Below, one piece after another: positions 1 through 7,473 of a stretch of 41,583 nucleotides of DNA. The notes beneath the pieces were generated by a model, which had not been told where the DNA came from, searched no databases, and worked only from the letters and a program-made list of their open reading frames with translations. The stretch is taken from contig NZ_CAKUIH010000013.1 of the NCBI RefSeq assembly GCF_934660935.1, positions 1 through 41,583 on the forward strand. The letters run 5' to 3'. A program made the position numbers and the translations under genes. Position 1 is the first letter of the stretch. Each line of letters starts with the position of its first letter. This DNA is from an uncultured Parolsenella sp. GTDB lineage: Bacteria > Actinomycetota > Coriobacteriia > Coriobacteriales > Atopobiaceae.

Positions 1-49
1 GCGCCTTTAGACGCGAGCCCGGGGCCCGTGGGTTATACCCTAAGAGCAA

Positions 50-70
50 ACCACCCTTTTTAAGGGTGGT
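50..70. other. Short perfect hairpin in leading intergenic region
   Basis: A 9-bp perfect inverted repeat (ACCACCCTT at 50-58, AAGGGTGGT at 62-70) encloses a TTT loop. No T-rich tail follows on either strand. It may close a transcript that begins outside the window. The rest of 1-218 shows no coding sequence I would support. Confidence 0.4.
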
Positions 71-218
71 TATGATTTGTGTCTGAGCATGTTGAGGCGT
101 GCGAACCTCGTCCGTGTGGTCGCGGCTTGCGGTATGGTCCACGGGTATGTCGTGGCGCTTGTCGTTGGATCGCTTTTCTCGTCTTGATGACTGCCTTTGA
201 GAATCTGAGAAATTTCTC

Positions 219-248
219 TTGTGTTGGGCAATATTTTTGGGTTAGAAT
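219..248 (+). promoter_or_regulatory. Probable promoter of the tRNA-Ser pair
   Basis: A -35-like TTGTGT (219-224) and a -10-like TAGAAT (243-248) are separated by 18 bp and sit about 16 bp before the first tRNA. Base composition is locally AT-rich. This is read from consensus only. Confidence 0.5.
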
Positions 249-264
249 AGTCGACGCGCTTAAT

Positions 265-355
265 GGAGAGTTGGCCGAGTGGTCGAAGGCGCACGATTGG
301 AAATCGTGTAGGCGTCTAAAGCGTCTCCGGGGTTCAAATCCCCGACTCTCCGCCA
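265..355 (+). tRNA. tRNA-Ser (anticodon GGA)
   Basis: The seven-base acceptor arms GGAGAGT (265-271) and ACTCTCC (345-351) pair. The anticodon loop TTGGAAA lies between CACGA and TCGTG, giving anticodon GGA. A long variable arm follows, typical of class II serine tRNAs, then a T arm with GGTTCAAATCC. CCA (353-355) is encoded after discriminator G352. The tRNA should decode UCC and UCU. Confidence 0.95.
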
Positions 356-398
356 GAATCTTTCGCGGCGTCCTATGCGGGCGCCGCTCTCATATTCT

Positions 399-491
<93 letters not shown>

Positions 492-498
492 AAATGTA

Positions 499-532
499 GG
501 GTCCGGTTCGCTTGTGAGCCGGGCCCTTTTTT
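499..532 (+). terminator. Rho-independent terminator of the tRNA-Ser pair
   Basis: An 11-bp stem (499-509 with 516-526, two or three G-T pairs) around a 6-base loop is followed directly by six T residues (527-532). It starts 10 bp after the second tRNA. Confidence 0.85.
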
Positions 533-556
533 GTTTGCGCTGTACCCGGTTATACT
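528..556 (+). promoter_or_regulatory. Candidate promoter of the DUF4013 gene
   Basis: TATACT (551-556) resembles a -10 box and lies 31 bp before the start codon. A weak -35-like TTTTTG (528-533) sits 17 bp upstream and overlaps the terminator tail. The -10 is convincing and the -35 is not. Confidence 0.4.
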
Positions 557-587
557 CATGCGCATAACACGTGCGTAGGAGGTAGCT

Positions 588-1904
588 ATGGCATACGTCG
601 CAGATGGAAAGCCGCATTACATTTCGAGAAGCTGGGACATGCTCACGCGTGACAAGGGCTGGATCAAGGTCATCCTGTTGCTTGCTCTCGCGAGTTTCGT
701 TCCGTTTGTGGGGCTGATTGGTCTCGTGGGCTATGGCCTTGAGTGGGCGCGTCTCACGGCGTGGGGTATCGACTCTTCGCCGAAACAGCGCGGCGTGCGC
801 ATTGGGGAGTGCCTGGCGTCCGGTTGGCGTGCTCTCGTGGTGACTTTCGTGTGGATGTTTGTTTGGATGCTCGCGGCCGGCATCGTGAACTCCATTGCGG
901 ATGTCTTGCTCCCGGATGCCCTGGCGAGCTTGATTGGTTCCCTGCTTGTACTTGCCCAGCTCTTCTACATCCTCATGGTGTATGTCGCCGTGCTCCGCGC
1001 CGCGATTTACACCAAGATTTCTGCTGGTCTCAACCCCTCTCGCGTTCTCGAGATGGTGAAGCGAGCGCCGGGTGACCTGTTCTTCTTCGTCCTCATTCCG
1101 ATTGTCGGCGGACTTATCGCCAGCGCTATCTGGATTTTCTTTATGCTGCTGGGAGGCGTCTCTGTCCTGCCCGAAATCATCAAGATGGCCCGAGCCGCTA
1201 CGGGTAGCTTTGATGACGCCATGTTTATCAGGCACCTTACCGCGATGCTTCGCATCGTCATGCCTATTGCCGCGATTGCCGGATACCTGTCGTCCGTCGT
1301 GAATGCGGCGACCTCGCTTCTCTCGTACAACGCGGTTGGTCTCTGGATGAGGCAGTTTGACGTTGCCCACTGGGGTGGCCCGAGTGACCCCCTTCCGCAG
1401 GCCGCCTCTCTCCCCACGTCTACGGTTCCGCCGACCACGCCCGGTGCCGGCGGTGGTTACCCCGCCCAGCAGCCGCCTGTGACATATGCGCCGCCTGCGA
1501 ATCAGTCCTATCAGGCACCCGCTGCGCAGCCGTATCAGCAGACGACGAGCCAGCCATACCAGGCACCTGCGGCCCAACCGTATCAGGCGCCGGCGGGGCA
1601 GGCATGCCAGCAGACGACGGCTCCCGCGACCGTTCCTGTGCCATCGCCGCAGGACCCTGAGGCGTCAATGCCCGCCTCCGCCCAGATGGGAGCCGCTCCG
1701 GCTCAGGTTCCCATGCCCACCCAGGCGCTGGCTCCCACCGTCGCTTCGACGAACGTGACGCCTGCCCCGACCGCAGCGCCGGAGACGGAGGCTCAGCCGA
1801 GTGACGAGGTTATCGTTCCCCTCGTGCGCCCAAGAGCCGAAGAAGGAACTGGGGCCTCGGAATCATCGCCTACGGATAACCCCACCAATTCCTCGCAGCA
1901 GTAG
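588..1904 (+). CDS. DUF4013-family multi-pass membrane protein with Pro/Gln-rich tail
   Basis: 438 residues. The first ~250 residues carry about five hydrophobic segments (roughly 24-48, 84-104, 111-143, 165-195 and 225-250) and resemble the DUF4013 family, including the amphipathic N-terminal run ending in a Gly/Leu-rich helix. Residues ~260-438 are a disordered Ala/Pro/Gln-rich tail with about four PYQAPAAQ-type repeats, probably cytoplasmic. The start ATG at 588 has an excellent AGGAGGT ribosome binding site (577-583). The gene is alone between two terminators. Function is unknown; similar tails are common in actinobacterial membrane proteins that recruit partners. Family assignment is moderately sure; no role can be inferred. 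Confidence 0.8.
   Translation: MAYVADGKPHYISRSWDMLTRDKGWIKVILLLALASFVPFVGLIGLVGYGLEWARLTAWGIDSSPKQRGVRIGECLASGWRALVVTFVWMFVWMLAAGIVNSIADVLLPDALASLIGSLLVLAQLFYILMVYVAVLRAAIYTKISAGLNPSRVLEMVKRAPGDLFFFVLIPIVGGLIASAIWIFFMLLGGVSVLPEIIKMARAATGSFDDAMFIRHLTAMLRIVMPIAAIAGYLSSVVNAATSLLSYNAVGLWMRQFDVAHWGGPSDPLPQAASLPTSTVPPTTPGAGGGYPAQQPPVTYAPPANQSYQAPAAQPYQQTTSQPYQAPAAQPYQAPAGQACQQTTAPATVPVPSPQDPEASMPASAQMGAAPAQVPMPTQALAPTVASTNVTPAPTAAPETEAQPSDEVIVPLVRPRAEEGTGASESSPTDNPTNSSQQ
1501..1611 (+). repeat. Coding repeat: PYQAP units
   Basis: A roughly 24-30 bp unit encoding (S/Q)PYQAPAAQ recurs about four times with synonymous drift (CAGCCGTATCAG, CAGCCATACCAG, CAACCGTATCAG). It lies in the tail of the DUF4013 protein and could vary in copy number between strains. 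Confidence 0.7.
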
Positions 1905-1926
1905 CTATTTCTAGAGCGTTTGGCCC

Positions 1927-1966
1927 AAGGCCCCCGGATGGATGGACCATTCGGGGGCCTTCTTTG
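1927..1966 (+). terminator. Terminator after the DUF4013 gene
   Basis: A 15-bp stem (1927-1941 with 1947-1961, one G-T pair) has the 5-base loop ATGGA and is followed by TCTTTG. The rest of the gap to rpsF (1967-2290) shows no supportable gene. Confidence 0.8.
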
Positions 1967-2207
1967 TGGCGAGCGGCATGTATTTGCCTTCGAGAGGTCC
2001 TCGAGAATATCTTGCGCTTTCGATTTCGACTTCTACCTGCGGTGTCAGGTATCTGTCGGTTTGGATGCCCATATTTGTCAGGTTTGGCTGTTAGCCTTGG
2101 GGCAAGAAAGGGGTCAGCGTGGGCAAAGTCAAAAGCTGGACATGTGTGCGCTGTGTGCGGACAAACGGGCGTTTTGCGCCCGCACCTAACAGTAGGCGGC
2201 GCAGACG

Positions 2208-2264
2208 TGGTATGATTTCCCACCGAACCTTTCCTGTCTCGGGCGCAAACCTTCACGACCCGAG
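2208..2264 (+). promoter_or_regulatory. rpsF promoter (extended -10) and leader hairpin
   Basis: TGG directly before TATGAT (2208-2216) makes an extended -10 box, which fits the absence of a good -35. In the transcribed leader, CTCGGG (2238-2243) pairs with CCCGAG (2259-2264) around a 15-base loop just before the ribosome binding site. Autoregulatory S6:S18-binding hairpins are known in rpsF leaders of many bacteria. Whether this hairpin is one of them cannot be decided by eye. Confidence 0.4.
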
Positions 2265-2290
2265 GCCACATGCCCAGAGGAGGTGACCAC

Positions 2291-2584
2291 ATGAAGGCTT
2301 ATGAACTGCTGTTTTTTGTCGACCCGACGATCACTGATGAGACTCGCGCTGGTGTTATGAAGCGCATCGAAGTCGCCATCACCGAGAACGGCGGCGCCGT
2401 CGACAACGTCGATAACTGGGGCAAGCGCAAGCTCGCCTACGAGATCGACAAGCTCACTGAGGGTGATTACACCCTCGTCAACTTCCACGCTGACCCCACG
2501 CAGATCGCCGAGCTCGATCGCGTTCTCCGCATCAATGATGCTGTGAAGCGCCACATGATCGTGCGTCGTCCCGAGAACGAGTAA
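2291..2584 (+). CDS. rpsF: 30S ribosomal protein S6
   Basis: 97 residues, normal length for S6. It starts MKAYELLFFVDPTITDE and contains the conserved NWGKRKLAYEI segment and the C-terminal KRHMIVRRPE. S6 forms a dimer with S18 on the platform of the small ribosomal subunit. The start at ATG 2291 is fixed by AGAGGAGGTGA (2276-2286); an in-frame ATG at 2270 lies upstream of this site and is not used. It is the first gene of rpsF-ssb-rpsR-rplI, an order conserved across bacteria, and is probably cotranscribed with all three. Confidence 0.97.
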   Translation: MKAYELLFFVDPTITDETRAGVMKRIEVAITENGGAVDNVDNWGKRKLAYEIDKLTEGDYTLVNFHADPTQIAELDRVLRINDAVKRHMIVRRPENE

Positions 2585-2635
2585 GTCAGTCATGGAAGCG
2601 GGCGTACAGTCCGCACGTGGAAGGTAGTGAGAATC

Positions 2636-3124
2636 GTGAGCATCAACCGAGTGAACATTACGGGCAACCTGACCAGGGATCCCGAGCTGCGCAGCACGCA
2701 GGGTGGCACGCAGGTGCTGCACTTGGGCGTGGCGGTCAACGATCGTCGTCGCAATCCGCAGACCGGCAACTGGGAGGATTACCCCAACTTCATCGACTGC
2801 GTGATGTTCGGCACCCGTGCCGAGGCGATTCAGCGCTACCTTACCAAGGGAACCAAGGTAGCCATCGAGGGTCGTCTGCGTTACAGCTCTTGGGAGCGTG
2901 ACGGTCAGAAGCGCTCCAAGATCGAGGTCGTCATCGACGAGATCGAATTCATGAGCTCTCGTCAGGGCGGCAACGCCGGTGGTTACCAGCAGCAGGGTGG
3001 CTATGCCCCCCAAGCTCCGCAGGCTCCCTACCAGGCCCCGCAGGCTTCGCAGCCCGCGCCGGCCACCGTCCCCGTCGCCGCACCTCCCGCTGCGGATGTG
3101 TACGACGCGGACATCCCGTTCTAG
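2636..3124 (+). CDS. ssb: Single-stranded DNA-binding protein
   Basis: 162 residues from GTG 2636 (MSINRVNITGNL). An OB fold occupies residues ~1-110. A Gly/Gln/Pro-rich linker follows (YQQQGGYAPQAPQAPYQAPQ) and the protein ends in the acidic tip DADIPF that recruits replication and repair partners. The GTG at 2627 is also in frame but lies only 2 bp from the GGAAGG site at 2619-2624, so 2636 is preferred and also matches the usual SSB N terminus. It binds ssDNA at forks and sits between rpsF and rpsR, as in most bacteria. Confidence 0.95.
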   Translation: MSINRVNITGNLTRDPELRSTQGGTQVLHLGVAVNDRRRNPQTGNWEDYPNFIDCVMFGTRAEAIQRYLTKGTKVAIEGRLRYSSWERDGQKRSKIEVVIDEIEFMSSRQGGNAGGYQQQGGYAPQAPQAPYQAPQASQPAPATVPVAAPPAADVYDADIPF

Positions 3125-3200
3125 GCCACCCAGGCCGGGCATCGTCCCAGCACCAGGTGGCTGGCGTACCCGCATCGCGGGTCACGTCGCCGAGAGAACC

Positions 3201-3229
3201 GGCGTCCGGCCGCAAGCCGGCCGCACGCC
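3201..3229 (+). other. Hairpin between ssb and rpsR
   Basis: Nested pairing is visible: GGCGT (3201-3205) with ACGCC (3225-3229), and CCGGC (3206-3210) with GCCGG (3216-3220) around a CGCAA loop. No T tract follows. It lies 20 bp before rpsR and could act in processing or translation within the operon. Confidence 0.5.
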
Positions 3230-3248
3230 AACAGAAAGGTTTTGAGAC

Positions 3249-3515
3249 ATGGCTACTGAGTACCAGCGTCAGCCGCGTCGCAAGTACTGCCAGTTCTGCA
3301 AGGAGAACACTGAGTTCATCGACTACAAGGATACTCAGCTCCTTCGCAAGTACATGACCGACCGTGGCAAGATCAAGCCCCGTCGCGTCACTGGCGCCTG
3401 CACGCAGCACCAGCACGACATCGCCAACGCCATCAAGCGCGCTCGCGAGATGGCCCTTCTGCCGTACACCGTTTCCGTGGTGTCCAGCCGTGGTGGCCGT
3501 CGCGACCGCAGCTAA
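3249..3515 (+). CDS. rpsR: 30S ribosomal protein S18
   Basis: 88 residues. It has the S18 core KYCQFCKENTEFIDYKD, then LLRKYMTDRGKIKPRRVTG and AIKRAREMALLPY. The two cysteines of the CxxC pair in the first motif are of the zinc-ribbon-like S18 type, with one more Cys at GACTQHQ; known C+ forms of S18 bind zinc. The start ATG 3249 follows AGAAAGG about 10 bp upstream. S18 pairs with S6 in the 30S platform. Confidence 0.97.
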   Translation: MATEYQRQPRRKYCQFCKENTEFIDYKDTQLLRKYMTDRGKIKPRRVTGACTQHQHDIANAIKRAREMALLPYTVSVVSSRGGRRDRS

Positions 3516-3528
3516 GTAAGGAGTGTCC

Positions 3529-4068
3529 ATGAAAGTCATCCTTCTGGGTGAGCTCAAGGGCAAGGGCGGAGAGGGCGACGTCGTCGAGGTCGCCCAGGGG
3601 TTCGCTGAGAACTACCTGTTCCCCAACCGCATGGCCCTGCCGGCCACCAAGGGCAACATGAAGCAGCTCGAGGAGCGTCGTCACAACATCGCCAAGCGCG
3701 AGGAGAAGCGCATCGCCGATGCCGAGGCCCTGAAGGCCGCCCTCGACGGCAAGACCGTCCTCATCGACGCCAAGGTTGGCGATGAGGGCCAGCTCTTCGG
3801 CTCCGTCACCAACGTGATGGTCGCCGACGCCGTCAAGAACGAGCTCGGTGTCGAGGTCGATCGCAAGCGCATCGAGCTCAACCGCGCCATCAAGACCTCC
3901 GGTCTGCACACCGTCAAGGTGAGCCTGTACCGCGAGATCGCCGCTGAGCTTAACCTCCAGGTCGGCAAGCCGGCCGTCGAGGAGGTCGTCGAGGAGGCTC
4001 CCGAGGCTGAGGTCGTCGAGACCGAGGCTGTCGAGGAGAACCCTGAGGCCACCGAGGCTGCCGAGTAG
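3529..4068 (+). CDS. rplI: 50S ribosomal protein L9
   Basis: 179 residues. The N domain starts MKVILLGELKGKGGEGDVVEV, with the conserved NYLFPNRMALPAT. A long connecting helix (KQLEERRHNIAKREEKR) follows and then the C domain (EGQLFGSVT). It ends in an unusual ~30-residue Glu/Val/Ala-rich acidic tail (EEVVEEAPEAEVVETEAVEE), longer than the ~150-residue norm. The start at ATG 3529 is set by AAGGAG (3518-3523); a GTG at 3523 falls inside this site. It is the last gene of the operon and is followed by a strong terminator. Confidence 0.96.
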   Translation: MKVILLGELKGKGGEGDVVEVAQGFAENYLFPNRMALPATKGNMKQLEERRHNIAKREEKRIADAEALKAALDGKTVLIDAKVGDEGQLFGSVTNVMVADAVKNELGVEVDRKRIELNRAIKTSGLHTVKVSLYREIAAELNLQVGKPAVEEVVEEAPEAEVVETEAVEENPEATEAAE

Positions 4069-4116
4069 GCGAGCCTCCTGCGCACCTTGGGTGCGTTAAC
4101 ATGCCTTAGCATGAGC

Positions 4117-4150
4117 AAGGACCCGCAGTTTCGACTGCGGGTCCTTTTTT
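4117..4150 (+). terminator. Terminator of the rpsF-rplI operon
   Basis: A 13-bp perfect stem (4117-4129 with 4134-4146) is closed by a TTCG tetraloop and runs into a T tract ending at 4150. A second small hairpin (CGCACC / GGTGCG, 4081-4095) lies just before it. Confidence 0.92.
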
Positions 4151-4591
4151 CGACAGCAAACACGCAGGTATTCGTTCTGCTGCTGGGTGCGACAGAGGCA
4201 ATCAATTGCAAAACCCCAGTTGAGCGCGGCGGCACCTTCCAAAAGGTATAAATAAGATATAGGCATCTACCTGCGTAATTACACAAAACACGAGGAAGAA
4301 GGCCCAATTCCTGACATCTTGTTCGTTTTCTGGCCGCAAAGCGAACACGTGTTCTGCAATGTTGATAACCTTTCGCCGAATCACGATAAATTTGTTGAAA
4401 AGTGTGAAAACTCGCATTCGTAGGGGTAAACGCCGGAAGCTCTCAACAGTGTCCTGTTCATAGACGTTGTGGTGTAAAAATCATGCTGCAAGTATTGCGA
4501 TCATGGGCTAAGATGCACGGGCGCAACCGCTATGAACGTAACCTAACGGGCGCACCGCTATGAATGTAACTTGAGATGACGAGGGAGGACC
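4151..4591. other. AT-richer 441-bp intergenic region before dnaB
   Basis: No supportable gene. It is visibly more AT-rich than its flanks. It contains a 12-bp perfect palindrome GAACACGTGTTC (4343-4354), a TATAAA box (4247-4252), and two imperfect 24-25 bp direct repeats (4518-4542 and 4547-4570) immediately before dnaB. No DnaA-box cluster was recognised. Confidence 0.6.
4518..4570 (+). repeat. Two direct repeats in the dnaB leader
   Basis: CGGGCGCAACCGCTATGAAC followed by GTAAC (4518-4542) and CGGGCGCACCGCTATGAATG followed by TAAC (4547-4570) differ by one deletion and one substitution. They are separated by CTAA. The second copy ends 12 bp before the GGGAGG ribosome binding site of dnaB. 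Confidence 0.8.
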
Positions 4592-5992
4592 ATGGACGAG
4601 ATCGTGTATGACGCAGCGCCGTCACCGGCCGCGTTCGCCTCTATCAAGACCATGCCCTCAGACGTCGCTGCGGAGCGTTCCGTTCTCTCCGCAATGCTCC
4701 TCTCGCCCGAGGTGCTCGAGAACGCCCTTGTCGAACTCACGGAAGAAGACTTCTTCCTCGACGCAAACCGCATCATCTTCTCCGCCATGCGGACGATGTT
4801 CGAGCGTAGCAACCCCGTTGACCCCATCTCCCTCGCAGACTACCTCACTTCGACCGGCGAGCTTGAGCGCGCCGGCGGTCTGCCCGCCCTCGCGCGTCTT
4901 GGCGAGGATTCCTTCTCCATCGCGAGCTGGCGCCATCACGCGGAGATGCTCCACCGCGACTCGACGTTGCGCCTGATGATCGATGCCTCGGCCAAGATCG
5001 CGACGCTTGCCGCCAACGCGCCGGAGGACACCAAGGAGGTCGTCGACAGCGCAGAGAAGATGCTGCTCGACGTCACCAACCGCGACATCAAGACGAGCTA
5101 CGTCAAGATCGAGGATGCGATGGTGTCCCTCTATGACGAGCTCTCGCGCCTCTCGCAGGTTGGCAACGAGGCGGTTGGTATCCAGACGGGCTTCCCCGCG
5201 ATGGATCGCATGTTCCTCGGCCTCCGCGCCGGCCAAATGATCGTCGTCGGCGCTCGTCCTGGCGTCGGTAAGACGTCGTTCGCCCTTAACCTTGCCGTTC
5301 AGATGGCGCAGGGCGGCGCGTGCGTCTGCTTCTTCTCCCTCGAGATGAGCTCTGAGGAAATCGCCCAGCGCCTGCTCTCCACCTATTCGCAGGTGCCCCT
5401 CCAGAACATCCGCTCCGGCAAGATCGCGCCCGAGCAGTGGAACGACATCCTCCAGGCCACGCAAGACCTCTCGCAGCTCGATCTGCTGATCGATGACACC
5501 CCTGGCACCACGGTGACCGAGGTGCGCGCCAAGGCCCGCCGCATGCTCCGCAACAAGGAAAAGGGCGTCGTCATCCTCGACTACCTGCAGCTCGTCTCGC
5601 CTCCGCCCAACCGCCGCGCGGACTCGCGTGCGACGGAGGTCTCCGAGATGAGCCGTGGCATCAAGATCATGGCCAAGGACCTTGGCATTCCCGTCATCGC
5701 GCTGTCTCAGCTCTCGCGTAAGAACGAGGACCGCACGGGTCACCACGGCAAGCGCCCTCAGCTGTCTGACCTTCGCGAATCGGGCTCCATCGAGCAGGAC
5801 GCAGACATCGTTATCCTGCTTGACCGTTCGATGACGGAGGACGAGGGCGCTCGTGAGGACCGCCCGGACTACGGCATCACGCAGTTCGTCGTCGCCAAGA
5901 ACCGTTCCGGCCCCCTCGGCATCATCGACATGGCCTTCTTCGCCGAGAAGACCAAGTTCCTCGAGGTCGATACCCATCACGACGACGTGTAG
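4592..5992 (+). CDS. dnaB: Replicative DNA helicase DnaB
   Basis: 466 residues, the usual length, with no intein. The N domain (SVLSAMLLSPEVLENALVEL) is the DnaG-interacting part. The RecA-like motor carries Walker A GARPGVGKTS near residue 219, Walker B VVILDYLQL near 326, the ALSQLSRKNEDR segment and the arginine-finger region LRESGSIEQDADIVILLDR. It unwinds DNA 5'-3' as a hexamer at the fork. ATG 4592 has GGGAGG at 4583-4588. It is separated from rplI by a terminator and a 441-bp gap, so it has its own promoter. Confidence 0.97.
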   Translation: MDEIVYDAAPSPAAFASIKTMPSDVAAERSVLSAMLLSPEVLENALVELTEEDFFLDANRIIFSAMRTMFERSNPVDPISLADYLTSTGELERAGGLPALARLGEDSFSIASWRHHAEMLHRDSTLRLMIDASAKIATLAANAPEDTKEVVDSAEKMLLDVTNRDIKTSYVKIEDAMVSLYDELSRLSQVGNEAVGIQTGFPAMDRMFLGLRAGQMIVVGARPGVGKTSFALNLAVQMAQGGACVCFFSLEMSSEEIAQRLLSTYSQVPLQNIRSGKIAPEQWNDILQATQDLSQLDLLIDDTPGTTVTEVRAKARRMLRNKEKGVVILDYLQLVSPPPNRRADSRATEVSEMSRGIKIMAKDLGIPVIALSQLSRKNEDRTGHHGKRPQLSDLRESGSIEQDADIVILLDRSMTEDEGAREDRPDYGITQFVVAKNRSGPLGIIDMAFFAEKTKFLEVDTHHDDV

Positions 5993-5995
5993 AAG

Positions 5996-6023
5996 AAGGG
6001 CCCCGCTTAGCCGGGGTCCTTTT
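5996..6023 (+). terminator. Terminator after dnaB
   Basis: A 10-bp stem (5996-6005 with 6012-6021, one G-T pair) has loop CTTAGC and tail TTTT. It starts 4 bp after the dnaB stop. Confidence 0.85.
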
Positions 6024-6035
6024 CTGTCGTATACT
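6007..6035 (+). promoter_or_regulatory. Candidate purA promoter overlapping the dnaB terminator
   Basis: TATACT (6030-6035) lies 38 bp before purA. A weak -35-like TTAGCC (6007-6012), 17 bp upstream, falls in the terminator loop. Confidence 0.35.
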
Positions 6036-6072
6036 TAGCAAGTTGGCTAAGCCGTAAGAGAAGGAGCTCTTC

Positions 6073-7359
6073 ATGTCGGCAACTGTTCTGGTTGGTTCCC
6101 AGTGGGGCGACGAAGGCAAGGGTAAGGTCACCGACCTCGTCTCCGGTGATTTTGATTGCGTCTGCCGCTACCAGGGTGGCGCGAACGCCGGTCACACGGT
6201 TATCGCCAACGGCCACAAGCTCGCGCTTCACCAGATTCCCTCTGGCGTTATGTATGACGGCGTTCTGTCCGTCATCGGTAACGGCTGCATTGTTGATCCC
6301 TCCGTCATGCTTGAGGAGCTCGACACGCTCCAGGGCCAGGGCATTGACTGCGCTGGCCTGCGCGTCTCCGGCAACGCCCACATCGTCATGCCCTACCACA
6401 AGGACCTCGACGGTGCCCACGAGAAGAAGCTCGGCAAGAACCTCATCGGTACCACCAAGCGTGGCGTCGGCCCCTGCTACATGGACAAGATGAACCGTAC
6501 CGGTCTTCGCGTCCAGGACATGCTCGACGAGAAGATCTTCCGTGAGAAGCTCGAGGCAGCTCTCGAGTACACGAACCCGATCCTCGAGAAGGTCTACGAG
6601 CTGCCCACCTACACCGTCGAGCAGATCTGCGAGACCTACCTCCCGTATGCCGAGCGCATCCGCCCCTACATCATCGAGAGCTCCAAGCTCCTCAACGAGC
6701 TCCTCGCTGACGGCAAGAACATCCTGTTCGAGGGCGCCCAGGCCACGATGCTCGACATCGACCACGGCACCTACCCGTTCGTGACCTCCTCCAACTGCAC
6801 CGCCGGTGGCGCCGTCACCGGTTCGGGCGTTGGCCCCACCAACATCGATCGCGTCCTCGGCATCGCCAAGGCCTACCTCACGCGCGTTGGCTCTGGCCCG
6901 TTCCCCACGGAGCTCTCCGAGGACGAGGGTGTTGGCAAGTACCTCCTCGAGAAGGGTCACGAGTATGGCGTGACCACCGGCCGCAAGCGTCGTTGCGGTT
7001 GGTATGATGCCGTCGTCGTCAACTACGCCGCTCGCGTCAACGGCCTGACGGACCTCGCGATCACCAAGCTCGACGTCCTCGGCGGCCTCGACACCATCAA
7101 GATCTGCACCGCCTACGAGTGCGATGGCGTCGAGTACACCACCGTTCCCGAGCACCAGAGTGTCTTCTATCACGCCAAGCCCAAGTACATCGAGGTTCCC
7201 GGTTGGCATGAGGACATCTCCGGCTGCCGCAGCTTCTATGACCTGCCGCGCGAGGCCAAGGATTACATCGACCTCATCGAGCAGCTCTCCGGCGTGAGGG
7301 TTTCCCTCATCGCCGTCGGTCCCGATCGTGAGCAGACGATCAACCGCCACTGGAAGTAA
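6073..7359 (+). CDS. purA: Adenylosuccinate synthetase
   Basis: 428 residues, the standard length. The GTP- and IMP-binding start SQWGDEGKGKVTD (about residues 8-20), GGANAGHTV, QIPSGVM, the STxRGIGP-like TTKRGVGPCYMDK, EGAQATMLDIDHGTYPFVTSSN and TGRKRRCGWYD are all present. It joins IMP and aspartate using GTP, the first committed step to AMP. ATG 6073 has AAGGAG (6060-6065). It stands alone between two terminators and is not in the purine run further on. Confidence 0.97.
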   Translation: MSATVLVGSQWGDEGKGKVTDLVSGDFDCVCRYQGGANAGHTVIANGHKLALHQIPSGVMYDGVLSVIGNGCIVDPSVMLEELDTLQGQGIDCAGLRVSGNAHIVMPYHKDLDGAHEKKLGKNLIGTTKRGVGPCYMDKMNRTGLRVQDMLDEKIFREKLEAALEYTNPILEKVYELPTYTVEQICETYLPYAERIRPYIIESSKLLNELLADGKNILFEGAQATMLDIDHGTYPFVTSSNCTAGGAVTGSGVGPTNIDRVLGIAKAYLTRVGSGPFPTELSEDEGVGKYLLEKGHEYGVTTGRKRRCGWYDAVVVNYAARVNGLTDLAITKLDVLGGLDTIKICTAYECDGVEYTTVPEHQSVFYHAKPKYIEVPGWHEDISGCRSFYDLPREAKDYIDLIEQLSGVRVSLIAVGPDREQTINRHWK

Positions 7360-7366
7360 GCATTCC

Positions 7367-7397
7367 GGGCCCGCCAATCGCGGCGGGCCCTTTTTTT
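7367..7397 (+). terminator. Terminator after purA
   Basis: Perfect 9-bp stem GGGCCCGCC / GGCGGGCCC (7367-7375, 7382-7390) with loop AATCGC and seven T residues. Confidence 0.93.
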
Positions 7398-7473
7398 ATG
7401 TAAACACCGGACAACGAGTCTCCGTGCCGCCACTCGGCTGCGCCGCTCGGCCCGGCAAATGGAAAGGACCAGC

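Noticed and set aside
1501..1611. Short regular repeats considered as a CRISPR-like array
   Set aside because: They are in frame, encode PYQAP units with synonymous changes, and have no unique spacers.
4202..4417. Minus-strand open frame of 71 codons in the rplI-dnaB gap
   Set aside because: No ribosome binding site, no recognisable domain, and the region is AT-rich enough for chance starts.
4151..4591. Possible replication origin near dnaB
   Set aside because: No cluster of TTATCCACA-like DnaA boxes and no dnaA/dnaN nearby; the gap is better read as a promoter region.
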